From an uncultured Clostridium sp. (lineage in GTDB: Bacteria; Bacillota; Clostridia; UBA1212; UBA1255): DNA of 9,053 nt. Position numbers and translations under genes: made by a program. The notes beneath the pieces were generated by a model. The model was given only the letters and a program-made list of their open reading frames with translations. It was not told where the DNA came from and made no database searches. Shown here piece after piece: positions 1-6,579 of this stretch. The stretch spans positions 1 through 9,053 of the forward strand of contig USLW01000061.1 in assembly GCA_900555605.1 (NCBI GenBank). Direction: 5' to 3'. Within the stretch, counting starts at the first letter, position 1; every line of letters starts with the position of its first letter.

Positions 1-1
1 G

Positions 2-583
2 CTTAAAGGAGATGCCCAACTGGCGATGAAAATCACCGTGGAGCCTGGCAAGGCCATGAAATCCATTACCTTTAAGGAAATGCCGACCTTTGACGGCTTT
101 CAGACGAAATTTACGTTTTCTGTTTATCGGTGGGATACGGATTATGCCGCCACGCTGCAGGGTACACCCGTATATCAAACGGAAAAGTATGACCATGCCA
201 ACTGTGTGGACTGCATTTTCGGATTCCCGGAGCCTCTCAGCGCCGGAACGTATTTATTTGTAATTTCAGACGGCAAAGCCGGCGTTGATGCCGGCGGCGC
301 GGCAGGCGGTCATCCCGGCGTCTGGACTGCTTCCAAAGCAGCGGATCCGGCGGTTACCGTGTTCTCGAACGGTACGGAAGCGGATTTTGCAGTCTATGCA
401 AGCATGACGCTGCTGGATGGTTATCCGGTGACAGTGGATCCGACAAATCCGGAGCCTCCCGTAACCGAAAATCCGCCGGAGACAGGCGAAGCAGGACTGT
501 CCGTTTTTGTATTTGCATTTCTGCTGCTGACCGCTTCCTCCGCAATTTTGCTGGCAGGCAGCAGAAAACGCTGCCGCCGGTAA
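2..583 (+). CDS. Cell-wall-anchored surface protein, 3' part only (start outside window)
   Basis: The reading frame is open from the first in-frame codon at base 2 with no stop, so this is the C-terminal 193 residues of a longer protein. The Met at base 26 is probably internal: nothing resembling a signal peptide follows it, although the protein ends in a surface anchor. The visible part is a beta-rich domain (about residues 1-140), a Pro/Glu/Thr linker, a P-E-T-G-E sortase-type motif (159-163), a hydrophobic span (about 166-186) and the basic tail RKRCRR. Such tails are recognised by sortases and linked to the wall. The motif lacks the Leu of classical LPXTG. The span and tail resemble those of the protein at 4329-5093, so both probably use the same anchoring route. 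I do not recognise the beta-rich domain. The gene ends 12 bases before the convergent AraC gene, with no terminator between them. Confidence 0.75.
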   Translation, partial: LKGDAQLAMKITVEPGKAMKSITFKEMPTFDGFQTKFTFSVYRWDTDYAATLQGTPVYQTEKYDHANCVDCIFGFPEPLSAGTYLFVISDGKAGVDAGGAAGGHPGVWTASKAADPAVTVFSNGTEADFAVYASMTLLDGYPVTVDPTNPEPPVTENPPETGEAGLSVFVFAFLLLTASSAILLAGSRKRCRR

Positions 584-595
584 TCGGAGCCGGGG

Positions 596-1438
596 TTAAA
601 GGCCGCGGCGGAACGCGCCCGGCGTCAGGCCTGTTTCGCGTTTAAATACCACATAGAAATAATTCGGATCAGAGTAGCCCAGCCTGTCGCTGATCTCTGC
701 GGCGGAAACGCCTTCCTTCAGCCACTGCATGGCGTAGCGCATTTTTAGGCCGGTCATGTAGGCCATGACGCTTTTATCCGAAAATTTATGAAATATTTTT
801 TTCAGGCCGCTGACACTCAGACCGCACAGCGCAGCAAGCTGTCCCAGTGTCAGCGCTTCATGATAATGCTGCTCCATTGTACGCACGATTTTCTTATAAA
901 CCTCACTGCTTTTCGGCCTCTGCAGATGGATGTCGCTGCGCTCTGTTTCCATCAGACCGAGAAAAAGCAGCTCCAATGCCGCAGCCGCGGTATGCGTCAA
1001 GTGATGCTCCGGCTGCGGCATATTTTTGTCTATTTCCGCCGCTTCCGCACATTTTATGATTTCCGCAGATTTTTTCACGATCTCGTGAAGCTGTTGCACC
1101 TGCTCCTGTTCCGGACGCAGCACCCTGTTGTGGAAAAACGCCATGCCCTCTCCGTCGGCGCAAAATGTTAAAATCAGAATATGAAGGGGTCTGTGGTTCA
1201 CACTCCATATGCGATGAAACTCCATGGGCTTATGGAAGACCATCTGTCCGCGGTTCAGGATAAAAACCCGCTCATCCGCAGTAATGCCCGCCGATCCGTC
1301 CACAATATAGACGAGTTCCCAGAAGTCATGGAGCTCTCCGTTAAAATAAAAGTCCTCCGGCCGTACCGCATCCTCCGCGGTAACAACTGCACGTACCGTA
1401 AACATACGGGGCAGTTCCCGTATTGGCAATACTAACAT
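596..1438 (-). CDS. AraC family transcriptional regulator (280 aa)
   Basis: A one-component regulator that binds DNA through a C-terminal double helix-turn-helix and probably senses a small molecule, often a sugar, through its N-terminal cupin-like half. Residues 1-110 are beta-rich with a H-D-F-W-E-L-V segment typical of AraC cupin domains. The HTH domain spans about 194-280, with first helices around L-G-Q-L-A-A-L-C-G-L-S and the family signature G-Y-S-D-P-N-Y-F..F-K-R..G-L-T-P near the C-terminus. The ATG at 1438 is preceded by a perfect AAGGAGG (1445-1451) at 6-base spacing, which fixes the start. It is divergent from the GH109-like gene across a 146-base AT-rich spacer, so that gene and the following phosphoesterase are its most likely targets. 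The effector cannot be deduced. Confidence 0.93.
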   Translation of the reverse strand: MLVLPIRELPRMFTVRAVVTAEDAVRPEDFYFNGELHDFWELVYIVDGSAGITADERVFILNRGQMVFHKPMEFHRIWSVNHRPLHILILTFCADGEGMAFFHNRVLRPEQEQVQQLHEIVKKSAEIIKCAEAAEIDKNMPQPEHHLTHTAAAALELLFLGLMETERSDIHLQRPKSSEVYKKIVRTMEQHYHEALTLGQLAALCGLSVSGLKKIFHKFSDKSVMAYMTGLKMRYAMQWLKEGVSAAEISDRLGYSDPNYFYVVFKRETGLTPGAFRRGL

Positions 1439-1485
1439 GGCAAGCCTCCTTATGCAGAACAGAATGTAGCTTATTTCAAAGTAAA

Positions 1486-1530
1486 AGTGTCTTATATTAA
1501 ATTTTAATGTATTTTTTATTATGATACACT
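1486..1530. promoter_or_regulatory. Dyad symmetry in divergent AraC / GH109-like promoter region
   Basis: Imperfect 10-base arms, AGTGTCTTAT at 1486-1495 and ATGATACACT at 1521-1530, match at 8 of 10 positions as inverted repeats. Between them lies a perfect 6-1-6 palindrome (ATTAAA-T-TTTAAT, 1496-1508). The right arm overlaps a -10-like TATGAT (1520-1525) for the rightward gene, and another weak -10-like TACTAT lies at 1533-1538. No good -35 box is visible, which would fit an activator-dependent promoter. This is the natural place for the AraC operator. That role is inferred from position only, and AT-rich spacers readily form such dyads by chance. Confidence 0.35.
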
Positions 1531-1584
1531 CATACTATAAAGGATTTCCGGTCACCTGTAAAGACTGGAGAAAGGATAGCTGTG

Positions 1585-2784
1585 ATGAAGGATAGAATCA
1601 GGATCGGCTTAATCGGATACGGACAACGGGGCAGTATGCTCCTCAACGGCATTTTGTCTGCTATGACAGATATGGATATTGAAATCGCAGGGGTCTGTGA
1701 TGCTTATGAGGACAGAGCAAAGGCTGCCGCGGATTATGTGCGGCAAAATGTCGGCAATACCCCCATATGTACGACAGATTACCGTGATCTGCTTTCCGTA
1801 AAAGAAATAGATGGCATTTTAATTATATCCGCCTGGGAATCTCATATACAGATTGCAGTAGATGCGATGCGCGCCGGAAAATATGTCGGCATGGAGGTCG
1901 GCGGGGCATATTCGATAGAGGACTGCTGGCGGCTGGTACATACGTATGAGGCCACCGGTGTACCGTGTATGCTGCTGGAAAACTGCTGCTACGGCCGGCG
2001 GGAAATGATGGCGCTGCGTATGGCAGAGGAAGGGGTGCTGGGCGAGATTGTACATTGCTCCGGCGGGTACTGCCACGATCTCAGAAGTGAAATTACCAAC
2101 GGAGAGGCGCTGCGCCATTACCGCCTGCGTAATTATCTGAACCGCTGCTGTGAGAATTATCCCACGCATGAATTAGGACCCATCGCAAAGATTTTAAAAA
2201 TCAACCACGGAAATCGTTTCCTGTCCCTATCCTCCTTTGCATCCTGCGCAAAAGGGCTGAATACATACGCTGCGCGGGAAAAAGGCGCGGATTCGCCGCT
2301 TGCAAAGGCCCGCTTTGTTCAAGGGGATATTGTTACCACCTCTATCCGCTGTGCGGGAGGAGAGACGATTGCGCTTACGCTGGACACAACGCTTCCCCGC
2401 CCAGACAGCCGCGGCTTTACCGTACGCGGGACAAAGGGCATGTATGCCGAAGATACGGATTCGGTTTTTATAGACGGCGCGCACAATGCCTATGATTTTA
2501 ACTGGAAACCGCAATGGGGGAATGCGGAAAAATATGCGGAGCGCTACGAGCATCCGGTATGGCAGGAATATAAAACGCATATCCGCGGGGGACATGACGG
2601 CATTGACTGGCTGGTGCTGCGGGCGTTTATTGAAAGTGTAAAAAGTGCGGCTGAGCCGCCTATTGACGTATATGATGCCGCTGCGTGGATGTGTATCAGT
2701 GTACTAAGCGAAGAGTCGATTGCGCTGGGAGGCGCGCCTGTGGCAGTGCCGGACTTTACCGGCGGCCGATGGATGAACCGATAA
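1585..2784 (+). CDS. Gfo/Idh/MocA-fold protein, GH109-like (alpha-N-acetylgalactosaminidase-type)
   Basis: This 399-residue protein has an N-terminal NAD-binding Rossmann fold (G-Y-G-Q-R-G at 11-16) and a C-terminal Gfo/Idh/MocA alpha/beta domain. Several motifs recall GH109 NAD-dependent retaining alpha-N-acetylgalactosaminidases more than ordinary sugar dehydrogenases: L-L-E-N-C-C-Y (130-136), Y-x-H (162-164) and Y-P-T-H-E-L-G-P (192-199). GH109 enzymes hold NAD and cleave by transient oxidation and elimination. In place of the E-K-P of typical dehydrogenases it has E-V-G (104-106). No signal peptide is present, so it should act in the cytoplasm, unlike many exported GH109 enzymes. The ATG at 1585 follows GAAAGGA (1570-1576) at 8 bases; a GTG one codon earlier is closer to the site and less likely. 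It probably shares a transcript with the phosphoesterase 66 bases downstream and is controlled by the divergent AraC gene. A related cytosolic oxidoreductase is the alternative. Confidence 0.85.
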   Translation: MKDRIRIGLIGYGQRGSMLLNGILSAMTDMDIEIAGVCDAYEDRAKAAADYVRQNVGNTPICTTDYRDLLSVKEIDGILIISAWESHIQIAVDAMRAGKYVGMEVGGAYSIEDCWRLVHTYEATGVPCMLLENCCYGRREMMALRMAEEGVLGEIVHCSGGYCHDLRSEITNGEALRHYRLRNYLNRCCENYPTHELGPIAKILKINHGNRFLSLSSFASCAKGLNTYAAREKGADSPLAKARFVQGDIVTTSIRCAGGETIALTLDTTLPRPDSRGFTVRGTKGMYAEDTDSVFIDGAHNAYDFNWKPQWGNAEKYAERYEHPVWQEYKTHIRGGHDGIDWLVLRAFIESVKSAAEPPIDVYDAAAWMCISVLSEESIALGGAPVAVPDFTGGRWMNR

Positions 2785-2850
2785 AAGTGTACCGCTCTGA
2801 GAGGCGGCTGTAAAGAAAGCAGAGCATATAAAGAACATAGGAGGCGTAAA

Positions 2851-4239
2851 ATGGACAGAATAAATCATACCAGTAAATTTCGGACAGCCCGCAGACGAAT
2901 CCGCACAGCGCTGCTGCTTACGGTTTTAACAGGCAGCTTATGCTTCAGCGGCTGCGGTCCTGCCGAAAACGCGGATCCGAAAACAGATCCGCCGGTGGAT
3001 GTCGATCCCATCGTATCTGAGGACAGCATTATGACAATGGCGATTTTCAGCGATGTCCATATCGGGAAAAAGAATACGAGGCCGGAGGAGAAATTCACCC
3101 ATGCGTTAAAGCAGCTTTCTAAGCTGGCGCCGAAGCTCGACGCAGTCGCTTTCGGCGGAGATATCACGGACCGCGGTACGGATGAGGAATACCGGGAATT
3201 TATGAAGATTCTGAATGCGCATACGGGTCAGGAGCTTACAAAGATCTACTGTATGGGAAACCATGAATATTTCCGGGACGGCATTGTCCGTTACGGCGGA
3301 GAATCAAAATCATTTCTTGAGGAATGCCAGAATGCCTATAAAGAAAATATTTGTAAGGACCTGGACACGGATACGGTCGTCAACGGCGTTCATGTGATAT
3401 CGGTATCCGCCAGAAACAGTGCCGCGGATTATGCTGCCTGCGAGGAATTTCTCATTTCACGGGTAGAGGCTGCCGCCGCTGAAAATCCGGATATGCCGAT
3501 TATTATTATTGCCCATGAGGGTGCCGGCAGCTTTTTTGAGGGAGGCTGCGGCGGTTACACCTCAAAGACTGTGCAGACACTGAAAAAATATCCGCAGATT
3601 ATTTTCTTTTCCGGCCATACGCATTTTGCGCTTCAGGATCCGCGTCTGATCCAGCAGGATGCTTATACCAATGTGCAGACATCGACTGTAGGCGCCGACT
3701 TCTGGAATTACAGCTTTGAAGCAGAGGATCAGCCTAAGGATGCCGCTTCCGCTTCACAGGGGCTCTTTCTGAAGGTTATGAAGGACGGAACCGTAGAGCT
3801 TATCCGTTATGATTATACAAATAATCAGACCATCGGACAGGTGTGGAAGGTTGACTCGAAAAATTTTACATATGACAGCAGTCAGCGCAAAAAGCTTGCG
3901 GAACGTCCTGTATTTGCCGCAGACGCCGTATTGGAAATATCTGATGCGGAGGGAGACCACGCGGTTCTCAAGTTCCCGGCAGCCGCAGTAAATGACACGG
4001 TGTCAGATGGGATTATTTATACGTATAAAATCCGGATTACTGATAAAGCAACGGGTAAGATCGCCTTCCATACTTCCATGATGTCGGATTATTACATGGG
4101 GGCGGCGGCAAAAGATGCGTACACCTTTTCCATATCCGGTCTGACGCCGGGAACGGAGTATACGGCAACCGTAACCGCGGCTTCCGTCTTTGACAAGCGT
4201 TCTGAGCCACTCAAACTTGATTTCGTAATGCCTGAATAA
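2851..4239 (+). CDS. Exported lipoprotein metallophosphoesterase with C-terminal FN3-like domain
   Basis: A calcineurin-like phosphoesterase (462 aa) with all dimetal motifs in order: D68-x-H70, G-D104-x-x-D107, G-N137-H138-E, H222, and G-H256-x-H258. The N-terminus is basic (R-R-R-I-R) followed by a hydrophobic stretch and a lipobox F-S-G-C with the lipidated Cys at 35, so the enzyme is predicted on the outer face of the membrane. Residues from about 351 to the end look like a fibronectin type III domain (S-G-L-T-P-G-T-E-Y-T-A-T-V near its end), a common adhesion or spacer module of extracellular enzymes. The family covers phosphomonoesterases, phosphodiesterases and nucleotidases, and the substrate cannot be read from sequence. 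The ATG follows AGGAGG (2839-2844) at 6 bases. It lies 66 bases after the GH109-like gene with no terminator between, so co-transcription is likely. Confidence 0.92.
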   Translation: MDRINHTSKFRTARRRIRTALLLTVLTGSLCFSGCGPAENADPKTDPPVDVDPIVSEDSIMTMAIFSDVHIGKKNTRPEEKFTHALKQLSKLAPKLDAVAFGGDITDRGTDEEYREFMKILNAHTGQELTKIYCMGNHEYFRDGIVRYGGESKSFLEECQNAYKENICKDLDTDTVVNGVHVISVSARNSAADYAACEEFLISRVEAAAAENPDMPIIIIAHEGAGSFFEGGCGGYTSKTVQTLKKYPQIIFFSGHTHFALQDPRLIQQDAYTNVQTSTVGADFWNYSFEAEDQPKDAASASQGLFLKVMKDGTVELIRYDYTNNQTIGQVWKVDSKNFTYDSSQRKKLAERPVFAADAVLEISDAEGDHAVLKFPAAAVNDTVSDGIIYTYKIRITDKATGKIAFHTSMMSDYYMGAAAKDAYTFSISGLTPGTEYTATVTAASVFDKRSEPLKLDFVMPE

Positions 4240-4292
4240 TATGTTGGAATATCGAAATTATTTAATTAAGTGTTTATGCCTGTTTTCAGGGA

Positions 4293-4298
4293 TATAAT
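4293..4298 (+). promoter_or_regulatory. Perfect -10 box (TATAAT) for the sortase-anchored F5/8C gene
   Basis: A consensus TATAAT lies 30 bases before the start codon at 4329, in the 89-base spacer after the phosphoesterase gene. The -35 region is poor (TGTTTA at 4271-4276, 16-base spacer). A small palindrome, CCTGttttCAGG (4279-4290), sits in the spacer between -35 and -10 and could be an operator. The promoter suggests the F5/8C genes can be expressed independently of the upstream pair. Confidence 0.5.
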
Positions 4299-4328
4299 AA
4301 AACAAGAATAGGAAAGGATGGGTTGTTT

Positions 4329-5093
4329 ATGAAAAAAGTAGTTACGCTGTTGTGTGCTGTTGCATTGACCTTTTGCTTTGCCGTATTCGGTCAGGCAGGC
4401 GCCGGTGCAGAGGTATTTGCGGAGAATGGGGTTGATATCAGCAAATTGACGAATGTCGCGTTGAACAAGCCTGTGACAGCAGAGAAGGATGGATATGTCT
4501 CAAGCACTTGGAATAAAACCTTTTTAACAGACGGCAATAAATTGCTGAATGATGCGACGGATGAGGACGGGAATTATTTAAGTAATGGCTGGTTCCTGGA
4601 TGGCTCTGCCAGTACATCCGAGGAGACATGGTTTTATGTAGACTTAGAGGAAAATCACACTGTTTCGGCAGTGGCGGTATACCCGCGCGGAAATGGAAAG
4701 TATTTCCCTGTAAACTATGAGATTCAGCTTTCTCAAGATGCCCAGAGCTGGACCACCGTAAAAAGTGTGGAGGGCGATACGGGAGCAATAGACGTAGATC
4801 GCGTTTGGGCCATCACCCCTACGGAAGCACGGTATGTACGTATGCTGATTACAGAACGTTATAACGAGCATGTCTCCCTGGTCGGGTACGAATCTGGATA
4901 TATTGTTCAGGTTTCCGAGATTGAAGTCTATGAAGGCGAAATAGCGACTGAACCACCTGCGACGACAAAGCCTCAGGATACGAATGTAAAAACCGGTGAC
5001 TCCGATGTGACGGTTCTGACCTTTGCCGTGATTCTCCTCTCTGCCGCAGCTGTTATTCTTTTCACTGCCAACAGAAAACGCAGCTGCCGGTGA
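4329..5093 (+). CDS. Secreted F5/8 type C (CBM32-like) domain protein with sortase-type anchor
   Basis: A 254-residue surface protein: signal peptide (1-31, likely cut after V-F-A), one F5/8 type C/discoidin domain (about 40-202; T-N-V-A-L-N-K-P at its start, A-R-Y-V-R and E-I-E-V-Y at its end), a short Pro/Thr linker, V-K-T-G-D (220-224), a membrane span (about 228-247) and the basic tail RKRSCR. This layout predicts wall attachment by a sortase. F5/8C domains of the CBM32 type often bind galactose, GalNAc or related sugars. No catalytic domain is present, so the role is likely binding or adhesion. By hand alignment its domain is about 55% identical to that of the next gene. Phe20 occupies the position of that protein's lipobox Cys. 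The ATG at 4329 was chosen over an upstream TTG because it starts a normal M-K-K signal peptide and has AAAGGA (4313-4318) 10 bases before it. Confidence 0.9.
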   Translation: MKKVVTLLCAVALTFCFAVFGQAGAGAEVFAENGVDISKLTNVALNKPVTAEKDGYVSSTWNKTFLTDGNKLLNDATDEDGNYLSNGWFLDGSASTSEETWFYVDLEENHTVSAVAVYPRGNGKYFPVNYEIQLSQDAQSWTTVKSVEGDTGAIDVDRVWAITPTEARYVRMLITERYNEHVSLVGYESGYIVQVSEIEVYEGEIATEPPATTKPQDTNVKTGDSDVTVLTFAVILLSAAAVILFTANRKRSCR

Positions 5094-5138
5094 GAAAAGA
5101 CGAATGTTTTTGTAAATTGATATTGCATTTTTGAATCT

Positions 5139-5185
5139 GCAGGCGCTAAGACCGTACCAAATCAACAGGCTGTCTCAGCGCCTGC
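5139..5185. other. Long hairpin in spacer between the two F5/8C genes
   Basis: GCAGGCGCT (5139-5147) pairs perfectly with AGCGCCTGC (5177-5185). After a single A/C mismatch, AGAC (5149-5152) pairs with GTCT (5172-5175), leaving a 19-base loop. It is GC-rich in an otherwise AT-rich spacer and has no T-run on either strand, so it is not a standard intrinsic terminator. It could be a 5' leader structure of the lipoprotein gene, a processing or transcript-stabilising element, or a remnant of a small mobile element. Confidence 0.55.
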
Positions 5186-5224
5186 GCCCTTTGCGGCACT
5201 GCACTGTGTACGCCCGATTTTTGT

Positions 5225-5239
5225 GAATATCACATATTC
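5225..5239. promoter_or_regulatory. 15-base dyad GAATAT-CAC-ATATTC upstream of the lipoprotein gene
   Basis: A perfect 6-3-6 inverted repeat ends 23 bases before the start codon at 5263, close to the ribosome binding site AAAGGA (5249-5254). It could be an operator or a small leader hairpin. No clear -35/-10 pair is visible in the 169-base spacer, so transcription may come partly from the upstream gene. Confidence 0.3.
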
Positions 5240-5262
5240 GTATACATGAAAGGATGGTTTTA

Positions 5263-5949
5263 ATGAAAAAGATTGTTATAATTTGCTGCATTCTCTGCAT
5301 GGCCCTCTGCTTTGCCGCTTGCGGTCAGAATAAGAATGGACCCTCAGCTACAAAGGCGCCTCTAAAAACATCGGCCAAAGCAACGGAGCCGGCTGTGACG
5401 ACGGCGGCCACGGAGAAGGCGGACCCGACTCCGACAACAGAACCGACTCCGACTGTTCCGCCGGTGGATGTCTCCAAGTTTACGAATGTTGCCTTAAACA
5501 AACCGGTAACCGAACAGGGACATGCGTATGAATCCGACTGGTGGAGCAAAAATTTTCTGACGGATGGAATTAAAATGGAAGACGATACAGAGGGACAGAC
5601 GAACGGATGGATGTCTGATGCTTCCGATGAGATAGACGGGACCACATGGGTTTATGTGGATCTGGAAACCGCTTATACGGTTCAGGCCGTGGCAGTGTAT
5701 CCGCGGGAATCTGAGATGTTTTTCCCTGTAGCATATGAAATTCAGCTTTCCACAGATGCCGAGAACTGGACGACAGTGAAAACGGTATCGGATGACTATG
5801 GATATCTGGATGAGGATCGCTGCTTTGCCGTTGAGCCTACAGAGGCCCGCTATGTACGCGTTTTGGTTACAGAACGTTATGATCAATTGCCGGGTTCTGG
5901 TATTAACGGATATATTGCAGAGATCTCTGAAATTGAGGTATATGCGTAA
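5263..5949 (+). CDS. F5/8 type C (CBM32-like) domain lipoprotein
   Basis: A 228-residue lipoprotein: M-K-K signal sequence with lipobox F-A-A-C and lipidated Cys20, a flexible Thr/Ala/Pro-rich linker (about 23-67) and a single F5/8 type C domain (68-228) that ends the protein. It should be held on the outer membrane face by lipid, with the binding domain carried outward on the linker. CBM32-type domains often bind galactose-type sugars, but no ligand residue can be assigned here. It is a tandem paralogue of the preceding gene: same N-terminal pattern residue for residue, about 55% identity over the domain, different anchor. It lacks the sortase tail. The ATG at 5263 is preferred over an in-frame ATG at 5254, which overlaps the ribosome binding site AAAGGA (5249-5254). 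A strong terminator follows 25 bases after the stop. Confidence 0.92.
   Translation: MKKIVIICCILCMALCFAACGQNKNGPSATKAPLKTSAKATEPAVTTAATEKADPTPTTEPTPTVPPVDVSKFTNVALNKPVTEQGHAYESDWWSKNFLTDGIKMEDDTEGQTNGWMSDASDEIDGTTWVYVDLETAYTVQAVAVYPRESEMFFPVAYEIQLSTDAENWTTVKTVSDDYGYLDEDRCFAVEPTEARYVRVLVTERYDQLPGSGINGYIAEISEIEVYA
5425..5453 (+). repeat. Short in-frame repeat coding for the T-P-T linker
   Basis: CCGACTCCGAC occurs at 5425-5435 and 5443-5453 with an 18-base period, encoding P-T-P-T twice in the linker of the lipoprotein. It is a likely site of slippage that would vary linker length. Confidence 0.5.
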
Positions 5950-5974
5950 TCTCAGAATATGTTCATGAATTTTT

Positions 5975-6008
5975 AAAAGCGGAGCCCCAGAACGGCTCCG
6001 CTTTTTTT
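5975..6008 (+). terminator. Rho-independent terminator after the F5/8C lipoprotein gene
   Basis: GCGGAGCC (5979-5986) and GGCTCCGC (5994-6001) form a perfect 8-base GC-rich stem with a 7-base loop, followed by seven T. Flanking AAAA and TTTT extend the pairing. This is the clearest terminator in the window and closes the rightward group of genes. Confidence 0.93.
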
Positions 6009-6045
6009 GAGAGTGCGCTCGCCCTGACGGTGTTCCGAAAGGCGG

Positions 6046-6074
6046 TTGCTTCACGTGGGATGATACGGTATAAT
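6046..6074 (+). promoter_or_regulatory. Sigma-A type promoter for the unknown 150-aa gene
   Basis: A consensus TATAAT (6069-6074) lies 17 bases after TTGCTT (6046-6051), which matches the first three bases of the -35 consensus. It sits between the terminator and the ribosome binding site, so the gene is an independent transcription unit with a leader of roughly 45 bases. Confidence 0.65.
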
Positions 6075-6126
6075 TTTACAATCACACATATGTTTTTCGC
6101 ATATATACAAAAGGAGTGTTGGTTAT

Positions 6127-6579
6127 ATGGAGCATACCGGCAGTAAACCATTGGAACATGACGACAGCAGCGGTTTTGCCTTTGCACAGGAAATGCTCAA
6201 GGGCGATCCTACCAGTGCGGTGAATATGGACAGGATCCAAAGACACCCGGAAAAAGGTTTTATTATATTTGAATATTTATTGTGTGAAGAAAGCCAGACC
6301 GTGACGCCTTATACCAGCCATCCGAGGCGCTACTGGCATAAGAACGCGCAAAAATTTATATCTCTGTGGGAAATCGCGCAAAAACTGGAGGCCGCGCTGT
6401 ACCTGGTGAATTATGCAAAGCCTGGAACTGTCCATGCCGATGAAATCCTGGTAATCCTGGTATTGGGAATGGATGGGAACGGGATTACGGAAGAAAAAAC
6501 ATGGCGTACAAATCGGACAAAATTCAGCGCTTGGTTTCGGCAGCTGAACCGGGAATGCCTGCGCTCTGACGGGCTTTAA
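6127..6579 (+). CDS. Uncharacterised 150-residue cytosolic protein
   Basis: I do not recognise the family with certainty. The product has no signal peptide or membrane span and is rich in aromatic residues. Features that look like conserved blocks are M-D-R-I-Q-R-H-P-E-K-G (34-44) leading into a hydrophobic strand with E (F-I-I-F-E-Y-L), the segment S-H-P-R-R-Y-W-H-K-N, a helix F-I-S-L-W-E-I-A-Q-K-L followed by a strand A-L-Y-L-V-N-Y-A, a further strand I-L-V-I-L-V-L-G-M-D, and a C-terminal F-S-A-W-F-R-Q-L-N helix. The alternating strand/helix pattern with scattered acidic residues could suit a nuclease-like fold, but no E-x-K motif is evident and this is a guess. The start has AAGGAG (6111-6116) 10 bases upstream and its own promoter. 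Its stop overlaps that of the convergent AraC gene, supporting a real, conserved 3' end. Confidence 0.75.
   Translation: MEHTGSKPLEHDDSSGFAFAQEMLKGDPTSAVNMDRIQRHPEKGFIIFEYLLCEESQTVTPYTSHPRRYWHKNAQKFISLWEIAQKLEAALYLVNYAKPGTVHADEILVILVLGMDGNGITEEKTWRTNRTKFSAWFRQLNRECLRSDGL

Noticed and set aside
557..575. Hairpin GGCAGC-agaaaac-GCTGCC at the end of the first gene as a terminator
   Set aside because: It has only a 6-base stem, lies inside the coding tail (the R-K-R region) and has no T-run on either strand.
26..583. ATG at 26 as a genuine start with AAAGGAG at 5-11
   Set aside because: The frame is open upstream to the window edge, no signal peptide follows this Met although the protein is wall-anchored, and the spacing of 14 bases is long.
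1482..2790. Shared word TAAAAGTGT at 1482-1490 and 2782-2790 as a regulatory repeat
   Set aside because: It is a nine-base AT-rich word, and one copy overlaps the stop codon region of the GH109-like gene. Chance is the simpler explanation.
2791..2812. Inverted repeat CCGC..GGCGG between the GH109-like gene and the phosphoesterase
   Set aside because: The stem is short and bulged with no T-run. It is not a terminator, so the two genes are taken as co-transcribed.
4279..4290. CCTGttttCAGG as a terminator for the phosphoesterase gene
   Set aside because: The stem is 4 bases with no T-tract, and it lies directly before a TATAAT box. It is at most an operator.
4644..5165. Minus-strand open frame opposite the sortase-anchored F5/8C gene
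   Set aside because: It has low-complexity, Cys- and aromatic-rich translation without motifs. The plus strand has a clear signal peptide, domain and anchor.
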